Under the pieces are notes generated by a model, which worked only from the letters and a program-made list of their open reading frames with translations, did no database searches and had not been told where the DNA came from. A DNA stretch of 64,000 nt from Psychrobacter immobilis. Its GTDB lineage: Bacteria; Pseudomonadota; Gammaproteobacteria; Pseudomonadales; Moraxellaceae. Shown piece by piece: positions 17,989 through 27,187 of this stretch (its first letter is position 1; each line of letters starts with the position of its first letter). The stretch is from the NCBI RefSeq assembly GCF_904846225.1, contig NZ_CAJGZJ010000010.1:33043-97042 (forward strand), read 5' to 3'. A program made the position numbers and the translations under genes.

Positions 17989-18609
17989 TTAGCCATTAAC
18001 TAATGCATCGGTGGATACCAAGGCGGCAAATCTGTCTTGTAGCGCTGCCATCGCTGTATCATGCATAACTTCAGCGCTTATCGCTTCTTTATTAGCATTT
18101 GGTAAATCGCGAGTAGCACACGCGTCATGGCAGACAAAACTCTCAAAGCCCAAGTCAAAGGCAGCTCGAACACTTGAGCTGACACACATATGGCTCATAA
18201 AGCCTGCAAAAATAATCTGCTGCTTTTGTGTTTTTGAAATAAGCGCTTGAAGCTCGGTATCATAAAAGGCGTTGGGATGCTGTTTGACGATGACGGTTTC
18301 ACCATTATTCGGCTTTAACTGCTCGACAATCTCAACATTGGGAGATAAAGGATCGAAAACATTGCCATTCTCTGCGCCATGATGCGCCATATGAAAAATA
18401 GGAATTTTTTGCTGACGAGCCTTGTTCAGTAGTAGGCGCGCATTTTCAATCGCTTTAGCACCTGCTTGTCCTAAAGGCATCGCACCGTTGACGTATTCAT
18501 TTTGATAGTCAATAAAAACGATGGCGCAGTTTGACCAATCAAGCGCATCGAATTCGCCACCAGCGAGTTCGAGTAGGGTAGAGGGCGTAGACGTGAGTGT
18601 ATTCATCAA
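17989..18609 (-). CDS. Isochorismatase-like cysteine hydrolase
   Basis: This is a 206-residue soluble protein of the isochorismatase-like hydrolase superfamily. The catalytic triad is visible: Asp34 (IVFIDYQNEY), Lys109 (VIVKQHPNAF) and Cys142 (GFMSHMCVSSSVRAAF). The cis-peptide-type GFMSHMC and the CHDACATRDLP segments are typical. Members hydrolyse amides such as nicotinamide, N-carbamoyl compounds and related substrates; the substrate here is unknown. The start could also be Met2. It is monocistronic, with no pathway neighbours to help. Confidence 0.85.
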   Translation of the reverse strand: MMNTLTSTPSTLLELAGGEFDALDWSNCAIVFIDYQNEYVNGAMPLGQAGAKAIENARLLLNKARQQKIPIFHMAHHGAENGNVFDPLSPNVEIVEQLKPNNGETVIVKQHPNAFYDTELQALISKTQKQQIIFAGFMSHMCVSSSVRAAFDLGFESFVCHDACATRDLPNANKEAISAEVMHDTAMAALQDRFAALVSTDALVNG

Positions 18610-19152
18610 TCGTATTCTCCGTTGAGGGATAGAGTTATAAATATAATGTTATAAACATACTTTTGAATGATGCTTTTGAATTTTTGATATGCTTTAGTCT
18701 AGCAATTAATACTTAAGATACATGGCTCATGATACGAATGACAAACAAACCTTTCTAAATGATATAACTCAAAAACGTAATGAAAGAAATACGCTAAACT
18801 TGATGCAGTTGTACGGGTAATTGGCACTTTATACGTTTTTTATTGTATCTGTAACACCCAATAATACTGCGCTATGCGTAAGGTTAAAACAATTTTTTCA
18901 AACACATTCCACAGCTATTTTTGACCAAAATATGCTAGGATTAGCGGTTATCTTTATCGCCAATATTTATAGAGTGTAGCTAATAAGTGACACGGTTGTC
19001 TTTATGCCTCTTTGAGTGTTTATTTGAACTGTGCTGTGTCTCTAATACTTATCCGTTATGCCTGAATCTGTCGTGCTTGAATCTGTGCATAGCCTATTTA
19101 TAAGCATGCGATAAATTGTGCGAATACCAACCTTTTTTTAAGAGTGCCTATT
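18610..19152. other. Divergent intergenic region before lptFG
   Basis: These 543 bp lie between divergent genes. Several AT-rich stretches could hold promoters, but none is convincing. No ORF, RNA or repeat is recognised. Confidence 0.3.
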
Positions 19153-20427
19153 GTGATATTACGCCGCTATATGACCCAACAAGTTGCCTCAACCACCGCT
19201 TTGGTATTGGGGTTTTTAGTGGTGATGATGCTGGGCGGTCGTTTGATCCGTTACTTTGGCATTGCGGCCGAAGGCAATCTAGACATCAGCTTGTTGTTTA
19301 CCATCATTGGTTATAACTTGCCGTATTTTTTAGAGCTCATTCTGCCATTAGCTTTTTTTATTGCATTGATGCTCGTGTTCGGACGTTTATATGTCGATCA
19401 AGAGATGGCAGTAATCAATGCCAGTGGTATATCGCGAGGTAGGCTGGCGCGGTTGACGATTCCATTAATATTGGCATTGTTTGTGGGCGAAGCTGCATTG
19501 TCAGTTGTCGGCAAACCTTGGGGTGTGCGTTCATCCGAGCGTGTTTGGGAACAGCAAGCATTGACCAGTGCGTTTGATTTAATTCGGCCCAATCAATTTA
19601 TCAGTAGCGGCAATTATCATTTGTACGTGGGTAGCTTGAGTGATGATAAAAAACAATTACAAGATGTGATACTCATCCAGTCTGAACCTCAAGCAAAAGG
19701 CAGCGCTGCCAAAAATGCGGCGACTGATGTCGATAATAATATTGATGCAAAAACTGCTGAGCAATTGAACATTCCAAATCTGCCAAACGCACTCGTCAAG
19801 AATAGCGATATCAGTAAAGACACCATTACCTTAGCCAAACGCGCTGAACAAGTAGACACCGGCAATAGCGGCGTGACCCAATTGGATTTATTTCAAGGTC
19901 GTCGTTATGAAGTCGGTGCGGGTAGTCTAAAATACAATCAAGTGGGCTTTGATCGCTACCGTATTACGTTGACTGAATCCTCCAAAGAAATTATTACCGA
20001 AGACAATATCGAAACCCAAGCGATTGGCCCGCTATGGCAAGCCGCTACTGGTAGCGGCAATGCGTTGCGTGCCGCACAAGGTGAGCTGGGTTATCGTTTG
20101 GCATTACCTTGGTTAATGATTATCGCGCCTATGCTGGCGGTGCCGCTCGCGCAAGTGGGACCTCGCCAAGGTCGTTGGCTGCGTCTGTTTCCCTCTATTT
20201 TATTATTCGTTAGCTGTGCGCTGGGTATTATCTCGCTCAAAAGTGCGGTGAGTAAAGGCAGTGTTAGCGTGTGGTCATATGCGTGGTTTATTTTAGGATT
20301 TATGGCATTGGCGCTTTATATGAATTGGGGTAGCCGTGTGCAACATCGACTGCGCTTTCGCAAACAAGAAAATGAGCTTTTAACAGCTGATAGTCAAGGT
20401 ACTGGTTCACAAGGAGGGCAGTCTTAA
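19153..20427 (+). CDS. lptF: LPS export permease LptF
   Basis: LptF pairs with LptG to form the inner-membrane channel of the LptB2FG ABC transporter that extracts lipopolysaccharide for transport to the outer membrane. It has six predicted helices, three before and three after a large periplasmic beta-jellyroll region (about residues 110-310). The motif GRLYVDQEMAVINASGISRGRL matches the coupling-helix region of LptF. The GTG at 19153 gives MILRRYMTQQ, aligning with the LptF N-terminus; a GTG at 19144 is the alternative. The stop TAA overlaps the lptG ATG by one base, showing translational coupling. Confidence 0.93.
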   Translation: MILRRYMTQQVASTTALVLGFLVVMMLGGRLIRYFGIAAEGNLDISLLFTIIGYNLPYFLELILPLAFFIALMLVFGRLYVDQEMAVINASGISRGRLARLTIPLILALFVGEAALSVVGKPWGVRSSERVWEQQALTSAFDLIRPNQFISSGNYHLYVGSLSDDKKQLQDVILIQSEPQAKGSAAKNAATDVDNNIDAKTAEQLNIPNLPNALVKNSDISKDTITLAKRAEQVDTGNSGVTQLDLFQGRRYEVGAGSLKYNQVGFDRYRITLTESSKEIITEDNIETQAIGPLWQAATGSGNALRAAQGELGYRLALPWLMIIAPMLAVPLAQVGPRQGRWLRLFPSILLFVSCALGIISLKSAVSKGSVSVWSYAWFILGFMALALYMNWGSRVQHRLRFRKQENELLTADSQGTGSQGGQS

Positions 20428-21635
20428 TGCGTTCCTTATTCTCAAAATTTTCAGCCACTGAGCAACTGGCGCAAAAGCCGAGTAATTTAAAAGTGCTCAG
20501 TCGTTATGTCAAACTTAATGCGCTGCTGGCTATCATTGGGGCGGTTATAGGTCTGTGGGCGTTACAGCTGGTTTTCTCTTATTTGTCAGAGCTTGATTCG
20601 TTAGATGACAATTATACGGTGGGTCAGGCGCTCAAGTATATTTTTTATCGTTCACCTTATTTTTTAGAGCAATTTGTGCCAACGGGTGCGCTACTTGGCG
20701 CGGTAGTAGGTTTGGGCTTGCTGGCTAATAAAAGCGAGCTGGTGGTGATGCGTGCTGCTGGAGTGAGCGTTTATCGCATCGTCGGCTGGGTATTACAGCC
20801 CGCCTTAATCTTTGTGCTATTAGCCTTAGCTATCAATCAGTTTGTCTTACCCTATTCTAATCAATTAGCGAAAGAGATTAACGCAGAAGACAGCACTTCA
20901 TTGGTCACCTCGGTGCGTGGGTATTGGACATTACAACCGCGTTTTGAGAGTTCAGAAGATGGTAAGACCAAACCTGATGGTAGCGATATTTTGTATATCG
21001 ATTATGCGGATGTCAAAGGTAATATTGGTGAGGTAAAGCGTTGGCATTTGGATAATAACGGAAATTTGCAAACCGCGATTCATGCTGAAGGTGGACAGTA
21101 TATCGGCCGTGAGCCTCTCGATGCGAATGAGGATCAACCGAGCGAGCAGTATCGTTACGAGTGGCAGCTGAACAATATGACCAAATTGAATATCAGCCAA
21201 GGTTTTGAGAGTAGCCAAGCCATCTCACCGTCTGATACGTTAAGCTTACCATTTGCTCCTGAATCCGTGTATTTGCTTACCCGTAAGGCAGAAGACTTGT
21301 CATTGACTCAGTTGTATGAGCATCGCCAATTTATGCGCAAACAGGGTCAGCGCTCTTTGAGTCATGAGTTGGCATTTTGGCAAAAATTGCTGTCGCCATT
21401 GTCTATTTTATCGTTGGTGATTGTGGCTTGCTCATTCGTTTTTGGCTCGCTGCGGACGCATAGTTTGGGCTTACGTATTGTCGTGGCATTATTATTTGGT
21501 TTGCTGTTCAGTTACGTTCAGGATTTGGTAGGTTTCGTCTCGCTTGCCACTGGATTTTCGCCGTTACTTATGGTGTTATTACCGATTATCGCCAGTGCAG
21601 CATTGGGCGGGTATCTACTCAAGCGGCAAATGTAA
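20427..21635 (+). CDS. lptG: LPS export permease LptG
   Basis: LptG is the second membrane subunit of LptB2FG. The 402-residue protein has the expected three N-terminal helices, a periplasmic domain and three C-terminal helices. It carries LLANKSELVVMRAAGVSVYRIVGW (coupling helix region) and ends VLLPIIASAALGGYLLKRQM. It starts inside the lptF stop codon (TAATG). A strong terminator follows 20 nt after the stop, so lptF-lptG is a two-gene operon. The ATPase gene lptB is not in this window. Confidence 0.93.
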   Translation: MRSLFSKFSATEQLAQKPSNLKVLSRYVKLNALLAIIGAVIGLWALQLVFSYLSELDSLDDNYTVGQALKYIFYRSPYFLEQFVPTGALLGAVVGLGLLANKSELVVMRAAGVSVYRIVGWVLQPALIFVLLALAINQFVLPYSNQLAKEINAEDSTSLVTSVRGYWTLQPRFESSEDGKTKPDGSDILYIDYADVKGNIGEVKRWHLDNNGNLQTAIHAEGGQYIGREPLDANEDQPSEQYRYEWQLNNMTKLNISQGFESSQAISPSDTLSLPFAPESVYLLTRKAEDLSLTQLYEHRQFMRKQGQRSLSHELAFWQKLLSPLSILSLVIVACSFVFGSLRTHSLGLRIVVALLFGLLFSYVQDLVGFVSLATGFSPLLMVLLPIIASAALGGYLLKRQM

Positions 21636-21654
21636 GTCAGAATATTCAATGTTA

Positions 21655-21693
21655 AAAAAGCCCGCCAAAACAGTGACGTTTTGGCGGGCTTTT
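21655..21693. terminator. Bidirectional terminator after lptG
   Basis: AAAAAGCCCGCCAAAAC and GTTTTGGCGGGCTTTT form a 16-bp stem with an AGTGAC loop. It serves both lptFG and the convergent methyltransferase gene. Confidence 0.95.
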
Positions 21694-21729
21694 GATTATG
21701 CAACGTTTAAAACTTAAGCCTTTAAAAAC

Positions 21730-22338
21730 TTAGTCTTTGGTCGCCATGGTAATCGTATACGTCTTACCTTGTTTGACTTTATCGCTATTGCCAAAAACTT
21801 CGGTAAATGAGCGTTTCACAAATTGGCGTAAACCATTGATGGTCACCACATAAAAACGTCCACCTTGACGCATGCGTGCATAAGCATCAAGGAAGTACAG
21901 ATAATGCTGCTCTTTGCCGACTTTGGCGGGCAAGTTCGACATTACCAAGCTAAAGTCTTTGTCTTTTGCCACGTGATTAAAGCCATTCGATAAATGCACA
22001 TCGACATTTTTCAGACCGTTTTTTTCACAGTTCAGGCGCGCATATTCTACTGCCATAAAGTCTTTATCAATCAAGGTATGCAAACCATTTGGACATTCAC
22101 GCGCTGCGGTCATGCCAAGCACCCCGTAGCCACAGCCCAAATCTATCGAGTCATCATCGGCTTGAAAATCCACGTAATCGAGCAGCATCAAGCTACCATC
22201 ATCAAGTTTTTGTGGTGAAAAGATGCCCCACGTCGTCGCAAAATCAAATGGCTTGCCCAACACGTCTTGGCGGAAATTAATGTCTTCGCGCCAATGTCGG
22301 GCATTTTTTAATAAGTCAGCAGGCGGTTTATGGCTCAT
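21730..22338 (-). CDS. Class I SAM-dependent methyltransferase, small-domain (MTS/RsmC-like) family
   Basis: This 202-residue methyltransferase has motif I SIDLGCGYGVLGM at about 65-76, an acidic motif II LIDKDFMAVEYAR and a motif IV-like SNLPAKVGKE near residues 134-142. The NLPA tetrad corresponds to the NPPY/NPPF that marks N-methyltransferases such as RsmC, but is changed. WGIFSPQKLDDGS before motif I is also RsmC-like. It corresponds to the catalytic domain alone, lacking the RsmC N-terminal pseudo-domain. The substrate is probably RNA, but this is inference. Confidence 0.75.
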   Translation of the reverse strand: MSHKPPADLLKNARHWREDINFRQDVLGKPFDFATTWGIFSPQKLDDGSLMLLDYVDFQADDDSIDLGCGYGVLGMTAARECPNGLHTLIDKDFMAVEYARLNCEKNGLKNVDVHLSNGFNHVAKDKDFSLVMSNLPAKVGKEQHYLYFLDAYARMRQGGRFYVVTINGLRQFVKRSFTEVFGNSDKVKQGKTYTITMATKD

Positions 22339-22444
22339 GGGATTCTCGGATAATGGATAGGTAAGGAGTAATAATTGATGATGGGTATTGTAACGAGAAA
22401 AGAGTGAGTTTGCAGCATCGTATTAATTCGATAGGCAAAAAACC

Positions 22445-22497
22445 TAGGCTACATGCTAATTTTGTAGTGTAAGATTAGTTTATAAAAGCATAGCCTA
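22445..22497 (+). promoter_or_regulatory. Inverted repeat upstream of the nuclease-ImmA gene
   Basis: TAGGCTACATGCT (22445-22457) and AGCATAGCCTA (22487-22497) are reverse complements except for a CA bulge. They enclose 29 AT-rich nt, and the right arm ends 11 nt before the ATG. It could be an operator for a repressor or an mRNA hairpin limiting translation. No regulator gene is adjacent. Confidence 0.55.
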
Positions 22498-22507
22498 TGA
22501 GATCATC

Positions 22508-23758
22508 ATGAATACAACGGAAAAAGGCGATAAGTTTGAGGAAGTGATATATGAATTATTTCTAAAAGATATTAAGGATAATAAAACTACAATAAACTCT
22601 AGATCCCATATCAAAGCATTCAGAAAGAAAAAATATTACTCGAGGTACAGAGAAAAATATATCGAGTTTGATATAGCTATAGAGGTGTATCAAGACGTTG
22701 AGCTACCTAATATGTCCAATTTATTACTAATAGAATGTAAAGACTACAAAGGTGCAGTAGGTATAGATCAACTAGGTAAGTTTCTAGATGATATTAGAGA
22801 TATTTCAGAAGGCGAGCTGACTTATAAAATCCGCCCAATAATGGCAATTAGCTCTAGTCTTGCTGAAGGAGCTTTCAATAAAGCAAAAAATAGAGGTGTG
22901 GGACTCGTAAAGTTAAACAGTGAAAAAACGCTGACACATATACTAAATCGTAAATATAGATATCAAGATGTGGATAATAAATACGATGTGGAAGGTATCT
23001 TTGTTAAAGGAGAGCTTCCTAATTTAAGTAATCTCTCTTATATGATGTATGCACAAAATCAATGGTTTTTTGGTATAGAAGACTACATTAAATTCTTGAT
23101 AGGACAACCATTTAATAACTCTAATCAAAAAGTAGATTTCATTCCTAAAGTGGGCCTAGAAAATTTAGCTGAAAGCTTATTGATTGAGATTGACTATTCG
23201 GATGGTTCAGTCAATTTAGATGAAATAGCGCTACTTGATGCTTTATCTCATATAAAGATTATCAAAGATATAACAGATCACGACCACCGATTACTTGGAA
23301 AAATAGATTTTATTCAGCAAGAAATTTATTTGTATAAACAGAGCGATGATAACTTGCATAGAAATAGGTTTACATTAGCGCACGAGCTTTCTCATATATT
23401 GTTAGATCATGGTAAATACTTGATAAAAGATGTTTTTTTGACTGAAGACCTGAATGGAGAAAGTAGAAATAAAAACGAATTTATTAAACAGTTAGAGTTT
23501 CAAGCAAATTATTTGGCGGCTTGTATTCTTATGCCTAAGACGTATTTTTTAGAACGTTTTCTAGAGATTTATAACAAATTAAGTCTAACGCCTAGGGGAA
23601 AAGTATTTCTATACAATGATAAGCAAGAATGTAATAAAATTATGGTGAATAACGTACTGGTAGGACTCTCTAGATATTTTAATGTATCAAAAACAGCAGT
23701 TGAAATCAGGCTAAAAGACTTAGACATACTGTTTGATGAATCCAACTTTACAAAATAA
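22508..23758 (+). CDS. Predicted PD-(D/E)XK nuclease fused to ImmA/IrrE metallopeptidase
   Basis: This 416-residue protein has two domains. The N-terminal part (about 1-150) has a restriction-endonuclease-like pattern, EFDIAIEVY (Asp55) and LLLIECKDYKGAVGIDQLGKF (Glu76-x-Lys78), as in Mrr-type nucleases. The C-terminal part (about 200-410) has the zinc-protease motif RFTLAHELSHILLDHG (His292, Glu293, His296). Its third-ligand helix is EFQANYLAACILMP (Glu330), and SRYFNVSKTAVEIRL follows, all as in ImmA/IrrE proteins. ImmA-type proteases cleave repressors; here the target is unknown. The gene is more AT-rich than its neighbours and uses AGA/AGG for most arginines, suggesting transfer. It sits alone between housekeeping genes, its stop only 5 nt from the xerD stop. 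A defence or stress role is inference. Confidence 0.75.
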   Translation: MNTTEKGDKFEEVIYELFLKDIKDNKTTINSRSHIKAFRKKKYYSRYREKYIEFDIAIEVYQDVELPNMSNLLLIECKDYKGAVGIDQLGKFLDDIRDISEGELTYKIRPIMAISSSLAEGAFNKAKNRGVGLVKLNSEKTLTHILNRKYRYQDVDNKYDVEGIFVKGELPNLSNLSYMMYAQNQWFFGIEDYIKFLIGQPFNNSNQKVDFIPKVGLENLAESLLIEIDYSDGSVNLDEIALLDALSHIKIIKDITDHDHRLLGKIDFIQQEIYLYKQSDDNLHRNRFTLAHELSHILLDHGKYLIKDVFLTEDLNGESRNKNEFIKQLEFQANYLAACILMPKTYFLERFLEIYNKLSLTPRGKVFLYNDKQECNKIMVNNVLVGLSRYFNVSKTAVEIRLKDLDILFDESNFTK

Positions 23759-23763
23759 AAACC

Positions 23764-24702
23764 CTAACCTCTCGGATGATGCTCAGCATGCAATTTCTGC
23801 AATCTTGCCGTCGCCACATGCGTATAGATTTGCGTCGTTGATAAGTCGCTATGTCCAAGCAAGAGCTGTACGCTACGCAAGTCTGCGCCATGATTGAGCA
23901 AATGCGTGGCAAAAGCATGACGTAGCGTGTGCGGTGATAACTCTTTATCAATACTGGCAATTTGAGCATATTTCTTCAGCAAATACCAAAAGTTCTGCCG
24001 CGTCATATAGCCGCCTTGCGCGGTCAAAAACACCGCTTGGCAATTACCTGATTTTAGATGCGCAATCAAATCGCCACGCGCATGCGTTAGATAATCTTCC
24101 AGCGCCTCTGACGCATATTCCCCTAGTGGCACCAATCGCGTTTTATTACCTTTACCCGTGATTTGTAACCAGCCAGAATTCAGATTCACTTGCTCAAGTG
24201 ACAGATTAATCAACTCGCTCACACGCAGACCGCAGGCATAGAGTACCTCGAGCATGGCTTTATCACGCAGTCCAAGCGACGTGCTGGTATCAGGCGCGGT
24301 AAGTAATTTATCAACATCCGCCTCGGCCAAATCCTTTGGTAGTGGACGACCAAGTTTTGGGCTTTTGATACGCTCACAGGGATTGTCCTCACGCAGATTA
24401 CTGGCGATCATCCATAGATAGAACTGGCGCAGGCTGGAGAGCATACGTGCTTGAGTGCGCGGTGTTTTTTCATCTTGGGAGAGGAGAGAGAGACAGTGCT
24501 GCACATCGTCAGGCTGCCAGCGTGTCAGGGCGATAGGATTGGTCAACTCACAAGAACGCAGATCACGGACATAAGCATTGCGAGTGCGCGTTGCCAAACC
24601 ACGAGCCAGCATTGCTTGACGAAACTCAGTCATATAAGTTGGCTCATCATCGACTGCCAATGCTTTAGGCTGCCTTTGCTGCACGGCACGATCACGGCTC
24701 AT
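23764..24702 (-). CDS. xerD: Site-specific tyrosine recombinase XerD
   Basis: XerD acts with XerC at dif to resolve chromosome dimers. The 312-residue protein has an N-terminal SAM-like core-binding domain and a C-terminal catalytic domain. All catalytic residues are present: Arg160 (ACGLRVSEL), Lys184 (TGKGNKTRLVP), His258 and Arg261 (SPHTLRHAFATHLL), His284 (LLGHSDLSTTQIYTHV) and Tyr293. DLSTTQIYTHV and HHPRG at the C-terminus fit XerD rather than XerC. It is about 14 residues longer at the N-terminus than E. coli XerD (298). It is chromosomal housekeeping, not an element integrase. Confidence 0.92.
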   Translation of the reverse strand: MSRDRAVQQRQPKALAVDDEPTYMTEFRQAMLARGLATRTRNAYVRDLRSCELTNPIALTRWQPDDVQHCLSLLSQDEKTPRTQARMLSSLRQFYLWMIASNLREDNPCERIKSPKLGRPLPKDLAEADVDKLLTAPDTSTSLGLRDKAMLEVLYACGLRVSELINLSLEQVNLNSGWLQITGKGNKTRLVPLGEYASEALEDYLTHARGDLIAHLKSGNCQAVFLTAQGGYMTRQNFWYLLKKYAQIASIDKELSPHTLRHAFATHLLNHGADLRSVQLLLGHSDLSTTQIYTHVATARLQKLHAEHHPRG

Positions 24703-24773
24703 AAGACAAGACTCAGTAAGTGATTAAAGTAAAGCATACCTCTAAGATTTATAATAAACCAATGTCCGAAAGT

Positions 24774-25118
24774 TTACGCGCTTTTCTTTTTTACCAAATA
24801 ACGATAAAGCGTCACGCTAGTAGCCGTGGCATCATCGCTATCGATGGTGATTTCATCAGGGTCGATATCTAAGCTCACACTTTCAGCCAGTGTTTCTTGA
24901 CCCAATAGCTCGTGACCCAAATGACGACAAAAATTAGGAATGTCACGAGTAGTGGCGGGATCAGTCGCGAGTATTTCAATCACATCACCGCCATCCGCTT
25001 GACGAATGGTGCGATGTAGCATCATCAATGGCTCAGGACAGATTAATCCTTGGGTGTCTAAATGATGATTGATAGCCGTTTGCGTGATAGAAGTGGTCAT
25101 ATGAGTAGTTTGCATCAA
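24774..25118 (-). CDS. tusA: TusA-like sulfurtransferase
   Basis: TusA accepts persulfide sulfur from IscS and passes it toward tRNA 2-thiouridine synthesis. The protein carries the family active-site block [19 protein letters not shown] with Cys27 in CPEP, and the conserved [20 protein letters not shown]. Its C-terminal extension (about residues 80-114) is longer and more acidic than E. coli TusA (81 residues). Start choice is uncertain between Met1, Met2 and Met7. Other members of this family serve different sulfur pathways, so the exact role is an inference. Confidence 0.82.
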   Translation of the reverse strand: MMQTTHMTTSITQTAINHHLDTQGLICPEPLMMLHRTIRQADGGDVIEILATDPATTRDIPNFCRHLGHELLGQETLAESVSLDIDPDEITIDSDDATATSVTLYRYLVKKKSA

Positions 25119-25197
25119 TAAAGTAAGTGTAAAATAAAAGGATGAAGTCTAAAAAGCGTTCTGCTGGTATAAATGTTCTTCGCGTCGTTTATGCCTC

Positions 25198-25677
25198 TCA
25201 GGCAATCTCAGGTTCTTCTTCTATTTCTAAATAGTCAAAAAATCGCTTAAAAGTAACTTTGAATAAAAACGCCACGCCAAGCCAACAGGACAACCCTAAC
25301 CATGCGGTATCGGCAAATAATAAGCCACCAATCAATATGATGGTCGATACGCCAATACTCATGGCAATCATCGATGGTTGGTTTAAACGATAGCGATAAA
25401 TAACCAAAGCATCATAGAGGGTAATGGGAATCGTAAGGGTAACTAAGGCATAAGGCAAATTATAAAACAATTGATAAAGCAGCTGATTGTCATGAAATGC
25501 TTTAATACTGGCAATCGTGCCAAAGACCACAAAGGCGAGGATAGCAGCATAAATCAGATAAATTGCTATTTGATTTGCACGCTGAGCGCCTTTGATACGA
25601 GCGATGGCAAGCGGCGCAAAACCATGCTGCGAATTATGTTGCAAAACTTGATCTGAGACAGTGGTCATAGTAATCAA
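25198..25677 (-). CDS. Small four-helix membrane protein of unknown function
   Basis: I do not recognise this 159-residue protein. It has a polar N-terminus (about 35 residues), four predicted membrane helices (about 37-58, 69-93, 102-121 and 124-141) and an acidic C-terminal tail (LEIEEEPEIA). No catalytic motif is visible. It follows tusA's upstream side on the same strand, 79 nt away, but nothing ties it to sulfur metabolism. It is probably conserved in related genera. Confidence 0.6.
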   Translation of the reverse strand: MITMTTVSDQVLQHNSQHGFAPLAIARIKGAQRANQIAIYLIYAAILAFVVFGTIASIKAFHDNQLLYQLFYNLPYALVTLTIPITLYDALVIYRYRLNQPSMIAMSIGVSTIILIGGLLFADTAWLGLSCWLGVAFLFKVTFKRFFDYLEIEEEPEIA

Positions 25678-25721
25678 TCATGTATCCGTTTAGAGTTACG
25701 ATATATCAGAGAGCCGCTGTG

Positions 25722-25746
25722 TTCTTTTTATAGTGCATCGACTATA
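25722..25746 (+). repeat. Solo end of the palindromic element
   Basis: TTTTTATAGTGCATCGACTATA matches the right end of copy 1 (TTTATAGTGGATCGACTTTA) with few changes. No core or other end is nearby, so it is a remnant. It lies between ruvX and the small membrane protein gene. Confidence 0.6.
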
Positions 25747-25776
25747 GCATTGCTTTAAAACGACCTAAGCACTCAA

Positions 25777-26307
25777 CTAGTCTGCTTTGATAGCATCAAT
25801 GGCGAGACTGCTAGTAGGATCTGCAAAATAGGTCGACATCAAGATGCAGGCAGAGATGTCATCAATCGGGGCGCGCTCATGTTTAATCCAGCCGTTTTCC
25901 CACGCGATTTCTCGTGCGGCGACTGAGGTTAAACGCTCGTCACATAAACAAACAGTCACTGGCAAATGCTGTTCCATGACTCTATGCGCTAGGCGACGGG
26001 CAAATTTGTGCGCACGCTTAGAGAGCATGGAGCTGCTACCATCCATATTCAGGGGTAAACCGACGACCACTTTTGTGACACCCCAAACTTTGATAATGCC
26101 CAGTAGGTTGTCCCAATCAGGTTGGCCATTATCCATCGCTAAGATGTCAAAAGCCCGCGCTGTTTCGGTAATGGTATTACCCAGCGCCATGCCCATCTTT
26201 TTGACGCCATAATCTAGCGCCAAGATCAGATGTGGTTTAACGACAAGCTCAGCGATGCCATTGTCCACCGCATCCTCGCTCTCTGTTGTAAGCGTGTGAT
26301 CTACCAT
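25777..26307 (-). CDS. ruvX: RuvX/YqgF-family Holliday junction resolvase-like nuclease
   Basis: YqgF/RuvX proteins have an RNase H-like fold. They are implicated in 16S rRNA 5' processing and in Holliday junction resolution. The hallmark LALDYGVKKMGMALGN (catalytic Asp32) opens the domain. VVVGLPLNMDGSSS, CLCDERLTSVAAREI and an acidic DDISACILM segment carry the other active-site residues. At 176 residues it has an N-terminal extension of about 25 relative to E. coli YqgF (138). It is next to yqgE on the same strand, the usual pairing. Confidence 0.9.
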   Translation of the reverse strand: MVDHTLTTESEDAVDNGIAELVVKPHLILALDYGVKKMGMALGNTITETARAFDILAMDNGQPDWDNLLGIIKVWGVTKVVVGLPLNMDGSSSMLSKRAHKFARRLAHRVMEQHLPVTVCLCDERLTSVAAREIAWENGWIKHERAPIDDISACILMSTYFADPTSSLAIDAIKAD

Positions 26308-26357
26308 TGTAATGACTATCCTCTATAAGGGTTTCTGTATTTGTAGCGCGTACGATA

Positions 26358-26921
26358 TCATGCGTGCCCGATATCGCTGCTAAGATAGTCAAAATTAACC
26401 CCAATCTTGTCAGCCGCAATTTGCCAGCGTTCTTCGAAGGGCGTATCAAACAATAAATTTAAATCGGCTGGACACACCAACCAGTCGCCATTATTAAGTT
26501 CTTGCTCTAGCTGTTTTTTATTCCAACTGGCATGTCCCAAGCAGAGCTGATAATGACCCACACCTTGACCGGCCGCGATACGTTTGAGGATATCTTGGCT
26601 CGTCGTAATACAGACGTTTTCTGAAATGGCAAAAGAAGAGGCCCATTCTGGCTGGCCTGTGTGCAATACAAAGCCAACCTCAGGATACATCGGGCCGCCC
26701 TCTAGTGCCAAGTCCTCCATTACCTGTGAGTCAGTCACCTCAATATCCAAATCTTCTAGGAGTTTACCGACGCGAGCTTGCCCTAGCGGACGATTGACCA
26801 TGAGACCTAATGCCCCATGTTTATCATGACGACAAATATAGATCAAAGCCTGTTCAAACCTTGGGTCTGATAGCTCTGGCGCTGCGATTAAGAAGTGATG
26901 GGTCAAATTGGCTTTAGACAT
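26358..26921 (-). CDS. yqgE: YqgE/AlgH family protein
   Basis: This is a conserved protein of unclear function (DUF179; AlgH in Pseudomonas). The 187-residue form starts [20 protein letters not shown], matching the family N-terminus HHFLIAMP. It contains [34 protein letters not shown] and [17 protein letters not shown], typical of YqgE. The frame continues 17 codons upstream, but homology supports the ATG at 26921; neither start has an obvious ribosome binding site. It is co-directional with ruvX, 50 nt away. Confidence 0.9.
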   Translation of the reverse strand: MSKANLTHHFLIAAPELSDPRFEQALIYICRHDKHGALGLMVNRPLGQARVGKLLEDLDIEVTDSQVMEDLALEGGPMYPEVGFVLHTGQPEWASSFAISENVCITTSQDILKRIAAGQGVGHYQLCLGHASWNKKQLEQELNNGDWLVCPADLNLLFDTPFEERWQIAADKIGVNFDYLSSDIGHA

Positions 26922-27010
26922 AGAGAAAAATACAACCTGATAATCAAGGTGAATTAAGGCGATAAGTACCACTATATGGCGATAATGAGTAGAAAATCAA
27001 CTAAAGCAAA

Positions 27011-27154
27011 TATCTATCAGCGATTAGGGAGTTTCTTACTGCTACTGAGATAAATGTTGCGCCGCCTCTATCTGCGCAGGCACAGCCAGCAAGGAAAATT
27101 TATCTCAATAGCGCGTGACAATATTTGACCTTCTTTCATTTAGGACTGACTAAA
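27011..27154 (-). repeat. Palindromic interspersed element, copy 4
   Basis: Arms CTACTGAGATAAATGTT (27042-27058) and AAATTTATCTCAATAG pair well around the core GCCTCTATCTGCGCAGGCAC and AGCCAGCAAGG. The right end TAGGACTGACTA is clear. The left end is degraded and its position is approximate. It lies between the 5' end of yqgE and the 3' end of recN. Confidence 0.78.
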
Positions 27155-27187
27155 TGTGTCCTCGATAACGATATGCTCAACCGATTT

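Noticed and set aside
23764..24702. Tyrosine recombinase next to an AT-rich gene as evidence of an integrated element
   Set aside because: The recombinase matches chromosomal XerD, and no attachment-site repeats or other mobile genes were found nearby.
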